From Erythrobacter litoralis (lineage in GTDB: Bacteria > Pseudomonadota > Alphaproteobacteria > Sphingomonadales > Sphingomonadaceae): DNA of 64,000 nucleotides. A program made the position numbers and the translations under genes. This document shows positions 1 through 9,054 of this stretch, piece after piece; position 1 is the first letter of the stretch, and each line of letters opens with the position of its first letter. Location of the stretch: contig NZ_SOSI01000008.1 in the NCBI RefSeq assembly GCF_029760855.1, positions 1 through 64,000 on the forward strand, written 5' to 3'. Under the pieces are notes generated by a model that had not been told where the DNA came from, ran no database searches, and worked only from the letters and a program-made list of their open reading frames with translations.

Positions 1-298
1 GCGGGTGCCCGCCCCCCCCCCCCCACACCCCCCCCCCCCCCCCCCCCCCCCCGCCGATAATGACGCCCAGCGTACAGTAGAAGAACAGATCGTCCGCATG
101 GCGTTGCGCCATCGGGCTGCCCGGCGCTTTGATCATCTTCGACAGGTGCCAATAGGCGAGCAGGATGCCCACCAGATAAGCGAGCGAATAATAGCGCAGC
201 TCGAACCCGCCGATGCTGAACAGGTAGGGGCGCAGGCCAAGCTCCGACCAGTAAATCGGATCGGCGGCCGAAGCGGTCGCCACCAGTAGTGACAGCAA
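1..298 (-). CDS. lgt: Prolipoprotein diacylglyceryl transferase, N-terminal part (runs off the left edge)
   Basis: Lgt transfers diacylglycerol from phosphatidylglycerol to the lipobox cysteine of prelipoproteins in the inner membrane. About 82 reliable residues are visible. They include the family N-terminal pattern FSIGGFELRYYSLAYLVGIL, one membrane segment, and the start of the next (LFFYCTLGVIIGG, which leads into the conserved GGRLGY in complete homologues). I chose the TTG at 298 because an AGGAG sits about 7 bases upstream and no ATG fits. Below position about 53 the frame enters a poly-G run on this strand and the translation stops being meaningful. Several lipoproteins in this window would be Lgt substrates. 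Confidence 0.85.
   Translation of the reverse strand, partial: MLSLLVATASAADPIYWSELGLRPYLFSIGGFELRYYSLAYLVGILLAYWHLSKMIKAPGSPMAQRHADDLFFYCTLGVIIGGGGGGGGGVWGGGGGHP
11..52. other. C/G homopolymer, probable sequencing or assembly artefact
   Basis: There are thirteen C (12-24), then ACA, then twenty-five C (28-52). The run interrupts lgt exactly where the conserved GGRLGY motif should continue. A poly-G tail on the minus strand is typical of two-colour Illumina reads that ran out of signal, so this is probably a contig end and not biology. Confidence 0.7.
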
Positions 299-464
299 GG
301 TATTATCTCCTTAGAGATTTCCATCGAAGGCCGACACCGCGACCGGAAATGCGGGCGGCTTTTGGCATAGCAGGTGATTTGGGGAAAGCCTGTGTCGCAC
401 GCGTTCGGCAATTGCCGCCGAACGCGCGTTGGAAGAGACATATGTACGAGAGGACTGCCACCTA

Positions 465-2159
465 ATGCCCACCCAACTCGATCAGGATATCGACCGCTTT
501 ACGAGTGCCGTCACTGCGCCGGGCCAGATGTTCGAGCTCACCACGGCGATGCGTGCGAACACGGAAATGCCGGCCTTCAAGAACGCCCCGCCCAGCCTTG
601 CGCATTATTTCGCGCATTTCTGCAACGAGAAGAAGGACGAGCTTTTTCTCGTCGACGGCGACCTGCGGCTGACCTTCGGTGAAGTCTATGCCGCCGCCGT
701 CCACGTCGCGCACGGGCTGGCGACGAAGCAGGGCGTCAAGAAGGGCGATAGGGTGGGCATCGCCGCTCGCAACTCTGCCAACTGGATGATCGCCTATATG
801 GGTACGCTGATGGCCGGCGGCTGCGCGACCCTGCTCAACGGCTGGTGGACGGGCGAGGAACTCGCTTACGGCATCAACCTGTGCGATTGTTCGCTGGTAC
901 TCGCTGATGCGCAACGCGCAGCCCGGATGGACGGCGAGACCATCTCCGCGAAGATCGTCACTATCGGCCATGGCAAACCATCGGAAGGGCTGTCCGATAT
1001 CTGGGCCGAGGGTGATACGGCGAGCAGAATGCTCGGCGAACTCAAACCCTCCGATCTCGCGACGATCCTCTATACCTCGGGCAGCACCGGCAATCCGAAG
1101 GGCGCCTATTCCGATCACCTGGGCGTCGTGTCCGGCACGATGAACTATGTCTGCCAGACGGCGATGATCCTGCAGATCCTGACCGAGCGCAACGAAGCGC
1201 CCAGCGTCCAGCCCTCCGCGCTCGTGGCCGTTCCGCTTTTTCATGTGACCGGCGAAATCCCGTTGTTCCTTCAGAGCTTTGCTTTGGGGCGCAAGCTGGT
1301 GCTGATGCCGAAATGGGACGCGGAAGAAGCCCTCCGCTTGCTCGACAAGGAAAAGATCACCTACTTCGTCGGCGTGCCGTTGATGAGCTACGAACTGGCG
1401 ACGCATCCCAATCGCGACGATTACGATCTGTCCGAATGCAAAAGCTTTGCTGCGGGCGGGTCGCCCCGGCCGCCCGAACACGTGACCAAGATCAAGAACG
1501 CCTTCCCGGAAGGCAATCCGCTTCTGGGATACGGTCTTACGGAAACCAATGCGGTCGGTTGCGGCAATCTCAACGAGAATTATCTCGCCAAGCCCGGTTC
1601 AACCGGCATGCCGTCGAAGCCGCTGGTAGATCTTGCGATCCTCGACGACGATGGCAACAAGCTCGATACCGGCAAGGTCGGCGAGGTCTGCATTCGCTCG
1701 ATCGCGAACTTCATCGGCTACTGGCGCAACGAGGAAGCGACCGAAGCGGCATTCACAAAGGATGCCTATTTCCGCACTGGCGATCTCGGCTATCTCGATG
1801 AGGACGATTATCTTTTCATCGTCGACCGCAAAAAGGACATCATCATTCGCGGCGGCGAGAACATCGCCTGCATCGAAGTGGAAGAAGCGATTTACGCCCA
1901 TCCCGATGTGGCGGAATGTTCCGTCTTCGGCCTGCCCGACGAGCGGCTGGGCGAGGTTCCGGCGGCGGTCTACCTCCCGGTCCGCGGCAAGACGCTGGAG
2001 AAGGACGATCTGCGCGAATATCTTGCCGAGCACATTGCCGGCTTCAAGGTGCCGCAATATCTCTGGATCGCGGAAGACACGCTCCCCCGCCTCGGCACGC
2101 AAAAGGTCGATAAGCGGACGCTGAAGGCGCGGTACGAAAAGGAAGTCGCATCAGGGTGA
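465..2159 (+). CDS. AMP-dependent acyl-CoA synthetase (class I adenylate-forming ligase)
   Basis: This enzyme activates a carboxylic acid, probably a fatty acid, to its CoA thioester through an acyl-adenylate. The 564-residue protein has the P-loop-like motif YTSGSTGNPKG near residue 203, the adenylate motif GYGLTETN, the hinge region RTGDLGYLDEDDYLFIVDRKKD, and the C-terminal catalytic lysine context LGTQKVDKRTL. A TTG at 429 would add 12 residues. I prefer the ATG at 465 because GAGAGGA lies about 10 bases upstream. It overlaps glnD by four bases (GTGA). The substrate cannot be read from the sequence. Position next to glnD gives no clear pathway link. Confidence 0.9.
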   Translation: MPTQLDQDIDRFTSAVTAPGQMFELTTAMRANTEMPAFKNAPPSLAHYFAHFCNEKKDELFLVDGDLRLTFGEVYAAAVHVAHGLATKQGVKKGDRVGIAARNSANWMIAYMGTLMAGGCATLLNGWWTGEELAYGINLCDCSLVLADAQRAARMDGETISAKIVTIGHGKPSEGLSDIWAEGDTASRMLGELKPSDLATILYTSGSTGNPKGAYSDHLGVVSGTMNYVCQTAMILQILTERNEAPSVQPSALVAVPLFHVTGEIPLFLQSFALGRKLVLMPKWDAEEALRLLDKEKITYFVGVPLMSYELATHPNRDDYDLSECKSFAAGGSPRPPEHVTKIKNAFPEGNPLLGYGLTETNAVGCGNLNENYLAKPGSTGMPSKPLVDLAILDDDGNKLDTGKVGEVCIRSIANFIGYWRNEEATEAAFTKDAYFRTGDLGYLDEDDYLFIVDRKKDIIIRGGENIACIEVEEAIYAHPDVAECSVFGLPDERLGEVPAAVYLPVRGKTLEKDDLREYLAEHIAGFKVPQYLWIAEDTLPRLGTQKVDKRTLKARYEKEVASG

Positions 2160-4915
2160 GCGGGCCGCGCATCTCCGATCAACGCGCAATTCTCGATCGC
2201 CGCGCGCTGTCCTCGGCAATCGAGGAACTGGTGGCGCGCGGCGAGGAGGGAACGCGGACGCAGGTCGTCGCCATGTTGCGCAAGGCGCTGGACGACGGGC
2301 GGGCCGAAATGGAGCGGCGGTTGCTCGAAAATCCCTCGGCCGGCCATACGATTGCGGCAGGCTATTCCTTCCTGATCGACCAACTGGTGCGGATCATTCA
2401 CGAATACGTGACCCTGCACCTCTATCCCGCCGCCAATCCGTCCGCGCAGGAGCGGTTGGCGATCATGGCAGTCGGCGGATACGGCCGCGCGGAAATGGCG
2501 CCGCATTCCGATGTCGACATCGCGTTCCTCGTCGGCGGAAAGCGCAACAGCTGGTGCGAGCAGGTCGTCGAGGCGATGCTCTATCTGATGTGGGATCTCG
2601 GCCTCAAGGTCGGGCATTCCACCCGGACGATCGAGGAAGCAACACGCCTCGCGAAGGACGATCTCACCATCCGTACGTCCCTGCTTGAAGGGCGGTTCGT
2701 CTGGGGCGACCGCGAATTGTACGACGAAGGTGCACGGCGCTTCGAACTCGAAGTGCGGCGCGGGAACGAGCGCGCGTTCGTCACGGAAAAGCTGGCCGAA
2801 AGGAATGCTCGTCACAAGCGGATGGGCGACAGCCGCTACGTCGTCGAACCCAATGTAAAGGACGGCAAGGGCGGGTTGCGCGATCTTCAGACCTTGTTCT
2901 GGATCGGCAAGTTCATTCATAACGTGCGGCGCGCCGCCGAACTCGTCGGCGTCGGTCTGATGACGCAAGTCGAATATCGCAGCTTCCGCCGTGCCGAGCG
3001 GTTCCTCCTCGCCGTGCGCTGTCACATGCATGTAATTACCGGGCGCGCCGAAGACCGGCTGACTTTCGACCTGCAGCGGCAGGTGGCCGAGCGAATGAAC
3101 TTCGCCGACCGGCCGGGAAAGAGCGCGGTCGAACGATTTATGCAGTTCTATTTTCTGCAGGCCAAACGGGTCGGTAGCCTGACCGGCATATTTCTCGCGC
3201 ATATCGAGGAGGATTTCGCGCAGAAGGCGGGCCGGTCCGGCTTCTTCGCGGGCTTTCGCGCCCGTTCGCGCACCGTCCAGGGATACCGGATTTCGGGCGG
3301 GCGGATTGCGGCGCCGGGCGACGACTGGTTCCGCAAGGATCCGGTTCGCCTGATCGAGATATTTACGCTGGCAGAAAGCGAGGAAGTCGAGATCCATCCT
3401 GAAACGATGCGGCAGGCGGATCGCGACAGCGGCCTGATTGACGCTAAAATCCGCAACGATGCGCGTGCGAACGCGCTGTTTCTCGATCTGCTTACCGGGC
3501 GCAACGATCCTGAAACGGTGCTGCGCTGGATGAACGAAGCCGGCGTGTTCGGCCGCTTCGTGCCCGATTTCGGTAAGGTCAATGCTCAGATGCAGTTCGA
3601 TATGTACCATCACTACACGGTGGACGAGCATACCATTCGCGCAATCGGCTTGCTCTCGCAGATCGAGAAAGGCCTGCTGGAACACGATCATCCCCGCGCC
3701 ACCCGTCTGATCCACAAAGTCGCCTCGCGCCGCGTCGCCTATGTCGCCGCGCTGTTGCACGACATTGCGAAAGGACGCGGCGGCGATCATTCCGAACTCG
3801 GTGCGGACATCGCGCTGGAACTCTGCCCACGGTTCGGCCTGTCGGATAGCGAGACCGAACTCGTCTCCTGGCTCGTCCTCAATCACTTGCTGATGAGCCA
3901 CACCGCCCAGAAGCGCGATCTGACCGACCCCAAGACGATCGAGGATTTTTGCGGCAAGGTTCAGAGCATCGAGCGGCTGCGCCACCTAGCGATCCTCACC
4001 GCGGTCGATATTCGTGCGGTCGGCCCGGGTACGTGGAACAGTTGGAAGGGCCAGTTATTAGGCGAGTTGTTCGACGCGGCGCACGAACGGCTCCGGCTCG
4101 GCCATATGCGTCATGGTCGCGAGCAGCGGGTTGCGTTCAAGAAGGACGAAGTTCGCCGGGAACTGGGTTCGCGCGAGGATCTGGTCGATCGGTTCGCCGA
4201 TACGCTGGACGATGCCTATTGGGTCGCCGAACCCGCCGATATTATCGCCTTGAACCTCGTCCACTACGAGGCAGCGCGCGAAGCCGAACACAGCCTCTCA
4301 GTCCATTGCGAACCGTACGAGGCGCGCGGCGCAACGCTGGTCACTGTGATCGCGGCGGACCATCCCGGCCTGTTCTACCGGATCGCGGGCGGCATCCACC
4401 TTGCAGGCGGCAACATCATCGATGCGCGCATCCATACGACACGAAAGGGCTGGGCGATCGACAATTTCCTCGTCCAAGACCCTCACGGTTCGCCGTTTGC
4501 GGAAGAAACGCAGCTCGAGCGGATCGAGACCGCGATCGCCGATGCGCTCGCGAACCGCATCGAACTGGCGCCGCGCTTGGCGAAGCGTCCCTTGCCGCAC
4601 AGCCGTTCGAAAGTGTTCGAGGTCTCGCCGCGGGTCGACTTCGACAACAAAGCCTCGAATCGGTTCACGGTCGTCGAGGTCAATGCGCGCGACCGGCCGG
4701 CGTTGCTCAATCGTCTGGCGCGTGTCCTGTTCGAAAGCCGTCTGGTCGTGCATTCGGCGCATATCACGCATTATGGCGAACGGGCCGTGGACACGTTTTA
4801 CGTTACGGATTTGACGGGCGACAAACTCGCGGATGGAGAGCGGCAGAACCGGCTCGCTGCCAGGTTGGTCGATGCCGCAAGTGATGCAATGCAGGCACGG
4901 TTGGAAGACGCCTGA
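2156..4915 (+). CDS. glnD: Bifunctional [protein-PII] uridylyltransferase / uridylyl-removing enzyme
   Basis: GlnD senses glutamine and adds or removes UMP on PII proteins, so it sits at the top of nitrogen regulation in the cytosol. The 919 residues show the expected order: nucleotidyltransferase core GGYGRAEMAPHSDVDIAFL near residue 105, a helical linker, the HD hydrolase motif ALLHDIAKGRGGDHSELG near 530, and two C-terminal ACT domains starting near 726 and 836 (DHPGLFYRIAGGIHLAGG and DRPALLNRLARVLFE). Start is GTG overlapping the upstream TGA, with AAGGAAG about 10 bases before it. Length is normal for the alphaproteobacterial family. Confidence 0.97.
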   Translation: MSGPRISDQRAILDRRALSSAIEELVARGEEGTRTQVVAMLRKALDDGRAEMERRLLENPSAGHTIAAGYSFLIDQLVRIIHEYVTLHLYPAANPSAQERLAIMAVGGYGRAEMAPHSDVDIAFLVGGKRNSWCEQVVEAMLYLMWDLGLKVGHSTRTIEEATRLAKDDLTIRTSLLEGRFVWGDRELYDEGARRFELEVRRGNERAFVTEKLAERNARHKRMGDSRYVVEPNVKDGKGGLRDLQTLFWIGKFIHNVRRAAELVGVGLMTQVEYRSFRRAERFLLAVRCHMHVITGRAEDRLTFDLQRQVAERMNFADRPGKSAVERFMQFYFLQAKRVGSLTGIFLAHIEEDFAQKAGRSGFFAGFRARSRTVQGYRISGGRIAAPGDDWFRKDPVRLIEIFTLAESEEVEIHPETMRQADRDSGLIDAKIRNDARANALFLDLLTGRNDPETVLRWMNEAGVFGRFVPDFGKVNAQMQFDMYHHYTVDEHTIRAIGLLSQIEKGLLEHDHPRATRLIHKVASRRVAYVAALLHDIAKGRGGDHSELGADIALELCPRFGLSDSETELVSWLVLNHLLMSHTAQKRDLTDPKTIEDFCGKVQSIERLRHLAILTAVDIRAVGPGTWNSWKGQLLGELFDAAHERLRLGHMRHGREQRVAFKKDEVRRELGSREDLVDRFADTLDDAYWVAEPADIIALNLVHYEAAREAEHSLSVHCEPYEARGATLVTVIAADHPGLFYRIAGGIHLAGGNIIDARIHTTRKGWAIDNFLVQDPHGSPFAEETQLERIETAIADALANRIELAPRLAKRPLPHSRSKVFEVSPRVDFDNKASNRFTVVEVNARDRPALLNRLARVLFESRLVVHSAHITHYGERAVDTFYVTDLTGDKLADGERQNRLAARLVDAASDAMQARLEDA

Positions 4916-4996
4916 ACGTAATTCGCAGAAACAATCTTGCGTAACCCGGTCGACATGCGCATTCGATTGCGCAACCGTTTATGGGAGAGTTCTGAA

Positions 4997-7735
4997 ATGA
5001 AGGTATCCGCAGTTTCTCTGCGTACGTTGGCTATGCTCGGGGCAGGTTTCGCCCTCGTTCCGCAGGCCGCTTTGGCGCAAACCAGCAATCAGCCCGACGA
5101 AGGCGATATTATCGACAACGCCGACGTCGAAAATACGACACCAGTCATCGTTGTTACCGCGCAGGGCCGTGCTCAGGCGCTTGCCGATGTACCCGTTGCC
5201 GTCTCCGCAGTCTCTGCCGAGACGCTCGAGAATTCCGGTACGACCGACATTCGCGAATTGAACCAGGTCGCACCGTCGCTGCTCGTCTCTTCGACAGGTA
5301 ACGAAGCCAACGGCTCGGCGCGTATTCGTGGTATCGGTACGGTTGGCGACAATCCCGGCCTCGAAAGCTCGGTCGCAGTGTTCGTCGATGGCGTCTATCG
5401 CTCGCGTTCGGGCAACGCGCTGTCCGAACTTGGCCCGCTTGACCGGGTCGAAATCCTGCGCGGCCCGCAGGGTACGCTCGGCGGCCGTAATGCATCGGCC
5501 GGCCTGATCAGCATTTACACCGCACCGCCGGAGTTCGAGTTCGGCGCCTATGGTGCCTTCACCTATGGCAATTACGATGCAATCCGCGTCGAGGGCGGCG
5601 TCAACGCTCCGCTCAGCGATACGATCGCGGTACGTGCCGATGGTGTGTATTTCGAGCGTGACGGCTTCTACAACGATGTCGTCAACGATGTGCGGATCAA
5701 CAATCGCGACCGGTATCTCGTGCGTGCACAGGCGCTGTTCGAGCCGACCGAATCGCTGAGCTTCCGCTTGGTCGGCGACTATTCGAAGAAGGACGAGGCG
5801 TGCTGCGCTGCGACTTTCGTGCAAACGGATTTCGCGCCGCTTGCCCGCGTTTCGCCCGGCCTCGATTCGTTCGCGCGACCGGAACCGGGTGCGCCGGCTC
5901 TTACGAGCCCTGAAAATCCGATCATTCCTGTCCTCCTCGGTCTGGGTCTGAATCCCGCCGCGTTGAACAGCGGCACGTTCGATCGCGATATCTACGTGAC
6001 GCCGGGCCGATCGTATGAAGGCGAAACCGAAGATTACGGCGTCTCCGGCGAACTGAATTACGATCTCGGTTTTGCGAACCTCACCTCTATCACCGGTTAT
6101 CGCGAATATTCGAACTTCCAGGGTTCGGACACCGATTACCAGCAGGTCGATCTGCTCTATCGTGCGCCCAACGAGTTTGGTGGCGCGCGTTCGTTCAAGA
6201 CATTCACGCAGGAACTGCGCCTCAACGGCACGTTCTTCGATGACCGGATCGACTGGCTGATCGGTGGCTTCTATGCCAATGAAAAGCTGCGTGTGCAGGA
6301 TAACCTCCGCTTTGGCGACGATTACGGCACGTTTGCGAACTGTCGTATCGCGCTGGCGATCAACCCTGCACTGGCCAACCCTGCGGCCGATAATTGCTTC
6401 GGCGCGAACATCGCTGCGATTGACGGCACGCTTACCGGCACGCCGGCCTTCGGTGCAGCAACGCCGCTCATCATCGCGGGCATCAATAACCTCGCCCAGG
6501 TTCGCGACCGTGGGTCGACGGGTGATGTCTACAACCAGAAGAGCGAGAACTTCGCGTTCTTCACCCATAACATCATCCATCTGACCGATACTGTCGATCT
6601 GACACTGGGTGCGCGTTATACGAACGAAACGAAGGATTTCGACGCGACGTTCGGTAACGACAACGTCTTCTGTCAGCAGAACCAGGCACTGCTCGGAGGT
6701 CTCCTTGCCGTTCCGTCACTGGCCGGTCTTGCGGGCGGTCTGTTGGGCCTGACCTGTCAGGGTAACTCGACGGCAGGTCTCGATGGGGTATCGATCACCG
6801 ATACCCGCGACGAGGACGAGTTCACCGGCACGGCTATCCTGAGCTGGAAGCCGACCCCCGATGCCCTGGTCTATGGCTCGTACTCGCGTGGCTACAAGGC
6901 CGGCGGCTTCAACCTTGATCGCTCGGCACTCGGCGCTCCGGTGACGTTCAACCCGGCGAACATCGATCCCACGGTCCTGCAATTCGCACAGGAAACGGTG
7001 GACGCTTACGAAGTCGGGTTCAAATATTCGAAGCGCAAATGGGGCTTCAGCCTGGTCGGGTTCCGGCAGGAGTTCAGCAATTTCCAGCTGAACACCTTCA
7101 ACGGCTCGGTCTTCCTGGTGCAGAACATCAACGGTTGCGATGCCGATCTGGGCGGCGGCGACCGTGATGCTAGCGCCACCACCGGTCGGTGCGATCCGGA
7201 CGATGTCGGTGCCGGCGTTATCGCGCAGGGTATCGAGTTCGAGACTACGCTCAACCCGATCCGCGACCTCGGTTTCACCTTGGGCGTGACTTATGCCGAC
7301 ACCAGCTACGAGGACAACCTCGTCGGTAATGACGACGGCTCGCCGCTCGATCCGGCGCTCCGCTTGCTGCCGGGCGACAATCTTTCGAACGCGCCCGAAA
7401 TCGTCGGTACGACCTCGCTGACCTGGACCCCGCCGCTCGGCGACAGCGGTATGTCCGGCCTGTTCTTCGTGAACGCCCGGATGACCGACGATTACAACAC
7501 CGGCTCCGACTTGCTATACGGTAAGGAGCAGGACGCGTTCGTGATCGTCAACGGCCGCGTGGGCGTGACGAATATCGGTGGGCGCTTCGCGGTCGAAGGC
7601 TGGGTGCAGAACCTGTTCGACGTCGATTATACGCAGGTTGCATTCAACACGCCGTTCGTGGCGCCGCAGCAGACCTTCTCGGCTTACCTTGCCGAGCCGC
7701 GGACCTACGGCATCACCCTTCGCGGCGAATTTTAA
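4997..7735 (+). CDS. TonB-dependent outer-membrane receptor
   Basis: This is an outer-membrane active transporter energised by TonB-ExbBD. The 912-residue precursor has a signal peptide ending near AALAQ, a TonB-box-like stretch around PVIVVTAQ, a plug domain (DVPVAVSAVSAETLENSG; RIRGIGTVGDNPGLESSVAV; VEILRGPQGTLGGRNASAG) and a long beta-barrel with the Ton-dependent motif FSWKP-like strands (YGSYSRGYKAGGFN). It ends in an aromatic residue (TYGITLRGEF), as outer-membrane barrels do. I start at the ATG at 4997, preceded by GGGAGAG; a TTG at 4937 is in frame but makes a poor signal peptide. Ligand unknown; sphingomonads carry dozens of such receptors. A strong terminator follows. Confidence 0.93.
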   Translation: MKVSAVSLRTLAMLGAGFALVPQAALAQTSNQPDEGDIIDNADVENTTPVIVVTAQGRAQALADVPVAVSAVSAETLENSGTTDIRELNQVAPSLLVSSTGNEANGSARIRGIGTVGDNPGLESSVAVFVDGVYRSRSGNALSELGPLDRVEILRGPQGTLGGRNASAGLISIYTAPPEFEFGAYGAFTYGNYDAIRVEGGVNAPLSDTIAVRADGVYFERDGFYNDVVNDVRINNRDRYLVRAQALFEPTESLSFRLVGDYSKKDEACCAATFVQTDFAPLARVSPGLDSFARPEPGAPALTSPENPIIPVLLGLGLNPAALNSGTFDRDIYVTPGRSYEGETEDYGVSGELNYDLGFANLTSITGYREYSNFQGSDTDYQQVDLLYRAPNEFGGARSFKTFTQELRLNGTFFDDRIDWLIGGFYANEKLRVQDNLRFGDDYGTFANCRIALAINPALANPAADNCFGANIAAIDGTLTGTPAFGAATPLIIAGINNLAQVRDRGSTGDVYNQKSENFAFFTHNIIHLTDTVDLTLGARYTNETKDFDATFGNDNVFCQQNQALLGGLLAVPSLAGLAGGLLGLTCQGNSTAGLDGVSITDTRDEDEFTGTAILSWKPTPDALVYGSYSRGYKAGGFNLDRSALGAPVTFNPANIDPTVLQFAQETVDAYEVGFKYSKRKWGFSLVGFRQEFSNFQLNTFNGSVFLVQNINGCDADLGGGDRDASATTGRCDPDDVGAGVIAQGIEFETTLNPIRDLGFTLGVTYADTSYEDNLVGNDDGSPLDPALRLLPGDNLSNAPEIVGTTSLTWTPPLGDSGMSGLFFVNARMTDDYNTGSDLLYGKEQDAFVIVNGRVGVTNIGGRFAVEGWVQNLFDVDYTQVAFNTPFVAPQQTFSAYLAEPRTYGITLRGEF

Positions 7736-7762
7736 ACCGCTTCGAAGCTCAGCGATACGAAG

Positions 7763-7791
7763 AGGGCGCTCCCTTCGGGGCGCCCTTTTTG
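7763..7791 (+). terminator. Rho-independent terminator after the TonB-dependent receptor
   Basis: A 10-bp stem (7763-7772 with 7777-7786, one G-T pair) has the loop CTTC and is followed by five T on the plus strand. It lies between the receptor and the convergent yggS. Confidence 0.88.
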
Positions 7792-7807
7792 TTTGGGTTC
7801 AGACCCT

Positions 7808-8470
7808 TCAGTCTCGCGCGCCGAACAGTGCAGTGCCGACGCGAACATGCGTCGCGCCAAGCATGACAGCGGTCTCGTAGTCGCCGCTCATCCCCATGCT
7901 GCGGCCTTCCAATCCATGATCGCGTGCAAGTTTGTCGAGCAGCGCGAAGAACGGAGCCGGCTCGATATCCTGCGGCGGCAGACACATGAGCCCGGCCACC
8001 GGAATATCGGCGTCGCGGGCCTGTGCTATAAGGTCGGGCAATCCGGCGATGGGGCAGCCGCCTTTCTGCTCTTCCTCGCCAACATCTACCTGAATGAAGC
8101 AGGGCACGCGCCGCCCCGTCTTGTCGAATGCCTTGCCCAGTGCCTTCACGAGGCTCGGCCGATCGAGAGAATGGATGACATCGAACAAAGCGGCAGCATC
8201 CTCTGCCTTGTTCGACTGCAACTGGCCGACGAGATGAAGCCGGACATCCGAAAAGCGGTCGCGCAAATCGGGCCACTTCTCCTGCGCTTCCTGCACCCGG
8301 TTCTCGCCAAAATCGCGGTGGCCTTGTTCCAGGACAGGCAAAATGGCCTCTGCGCTATGGCGCTTGCTGACGGCGACCAGCGTAACCTCGTCTTGCGAGC
8401 GTTTGGCGCGCTTGCACACCGAAGCGATGTTTGAGCGGATCTGTTCGAGCGGGGTGTCTGCCTTTTCCAT
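7808..8470 (-). CDS. YggS/PLPBP-family pyridoxal 5'-phosphate homeostasis protein
   Basis: This family binds PLP in a TIM-barrel like the N-terminal half of alanine racemase. It buffers vitamin B6 and affects amino-acid pools, with no proven enzymatic turnover. The 220 residues contain the PLP-lysine motif VAVSKRHS near residue 35, FGENRVQEAQEKW, HLVGQLQSNKA and SMGMSGDYETAV with the phosphate-binding VRVGTALFGARD at the C-terminus. All family landmarks are present. Its ATG lies 22 bases from the start of the divergent ThiE-like gene, so any -35/-10 for one gene must lie partly in the other. Confidence 0.93.
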   Translation of the reverse strand: MEKADTPLEQIRSNIASVCKRAKRSQDEVTLVAVSKRHSAEAILPVLEQGHRDFGENRVQEAQEKWPDLRDRFSDVRLHLVGQLQSNKAEDAAALFDVIHSLDRPSLVKALGKAFDKTGRRVPCFIQVDVGEEEQKGGCPIAGLPDLIAQARDADIPVAGLMCLPPQDIEPAPFFALLDKLARDHGLEGRSMGMSGDYETAVMLGATHVRVGTALFGARD

Positions 8471-8492
8471 TGGGCGGCGCTATACCGTGCGA

Positions 8493-9044
8493 ATGGCTTC
8501 GGACCATCCCCTGCCGCTGATCTGGCTGCTGAGCGACGCGCGCAACGACGCGCACCTCGAACAGTCGCTTGAATGCCTGCCGCCCGGATCGGGTTTCGTA
8601 TTTCGGCACTATCACCTCCAGAAGGATGTGCGTGTGCGCCGGTTTGCGGCTCTATGCGGGATTGCGCGCCGTAACGGTCACGTCGTCGTGCTTGCCGGAA
8701 ACGAAGACTGGCCGGCCGACGGTACCTATGGTGGGCGGCGGAGACGCGAAACCGGCCTCCATCTCGCGACCGCCCATGATGGGCCGGAATTGCAGGCCGC
8801 AGTTCGCGACCGTGCCGACGGCGTGTTCCTGTCGCCCGTGTTCCGAACGGCGTCGCATCCGGGCGGCGTTACGCTCGGCTTGCAGGGTTTTCATACCCTC
8901 GCACAGCAAAGCCCGATCCCGGTCATCGCGCTCGGGGGGATGGACGCGGCGCGGGCTCGGTTGCTCGGTTGGCCGCGCTGGGGGGCGATCGACGGCTTGA
9001 CGTCGGACTCTCCTCCGCCGCATACTGCCGGGCCTACGGACTAG
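8493..9044 (+). CDS. ThiE/TenI-like protein (thiamine phosphate synthase family, divergent)
   Basis: The 183-residue TIM-barrel protein carries the family signature FLSPVFRTASHPGGVTLG followed by PVIALGGMDA, which binds phosphate in ThiE and TenI. The usual N-terminal pyrophosphate motifs and HLGQxDLP are degenerate here (HLATAHDGPEL), so thiamine phosphate synthase activity is doubtful and a TenI-like or unknown role is possible. I use ATG 8493; GTG 8487 is in frame too. No Shine-Dalgarno sequence is visible, and a TATACC element sits 7 bases upstream, which would fit a leaderless transcript. ftsK begins 10 bases downstream. Confidence 0.7.
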   Translation: MASDHPLPLIWLLSDARNDAHLEQSLECLPPGSGFVFRHYHLQKDVRVRRFAALCGIARRNGHVVVLAGNEDWPADGTYGGRRRRETGLHLATAHDGPELQAAVRDRADGVFLSPVFRTASHPGGVTLGLQGFHTLAQQSPIPVIALGGMDAARARLLGWPRWGAIDGLTSDSPPPHTAGPTD

Positions 9045-9054
9045 GGGATATTGC

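Noticed and set aside
5-289. A 94-codon plus-strand frame with a run of prolines at the left edge
   Set aside because: It is translated from the C homopolymer and is antisense to lgt.
1970-3985. A 671-codon open frame on the minus strand across acyl-CoA synthetase and glnD
   Set aside because: It lies entirely antisense to two well-supported genes; GC-rich codon bias creates such frames. No domains are visible in its translation.
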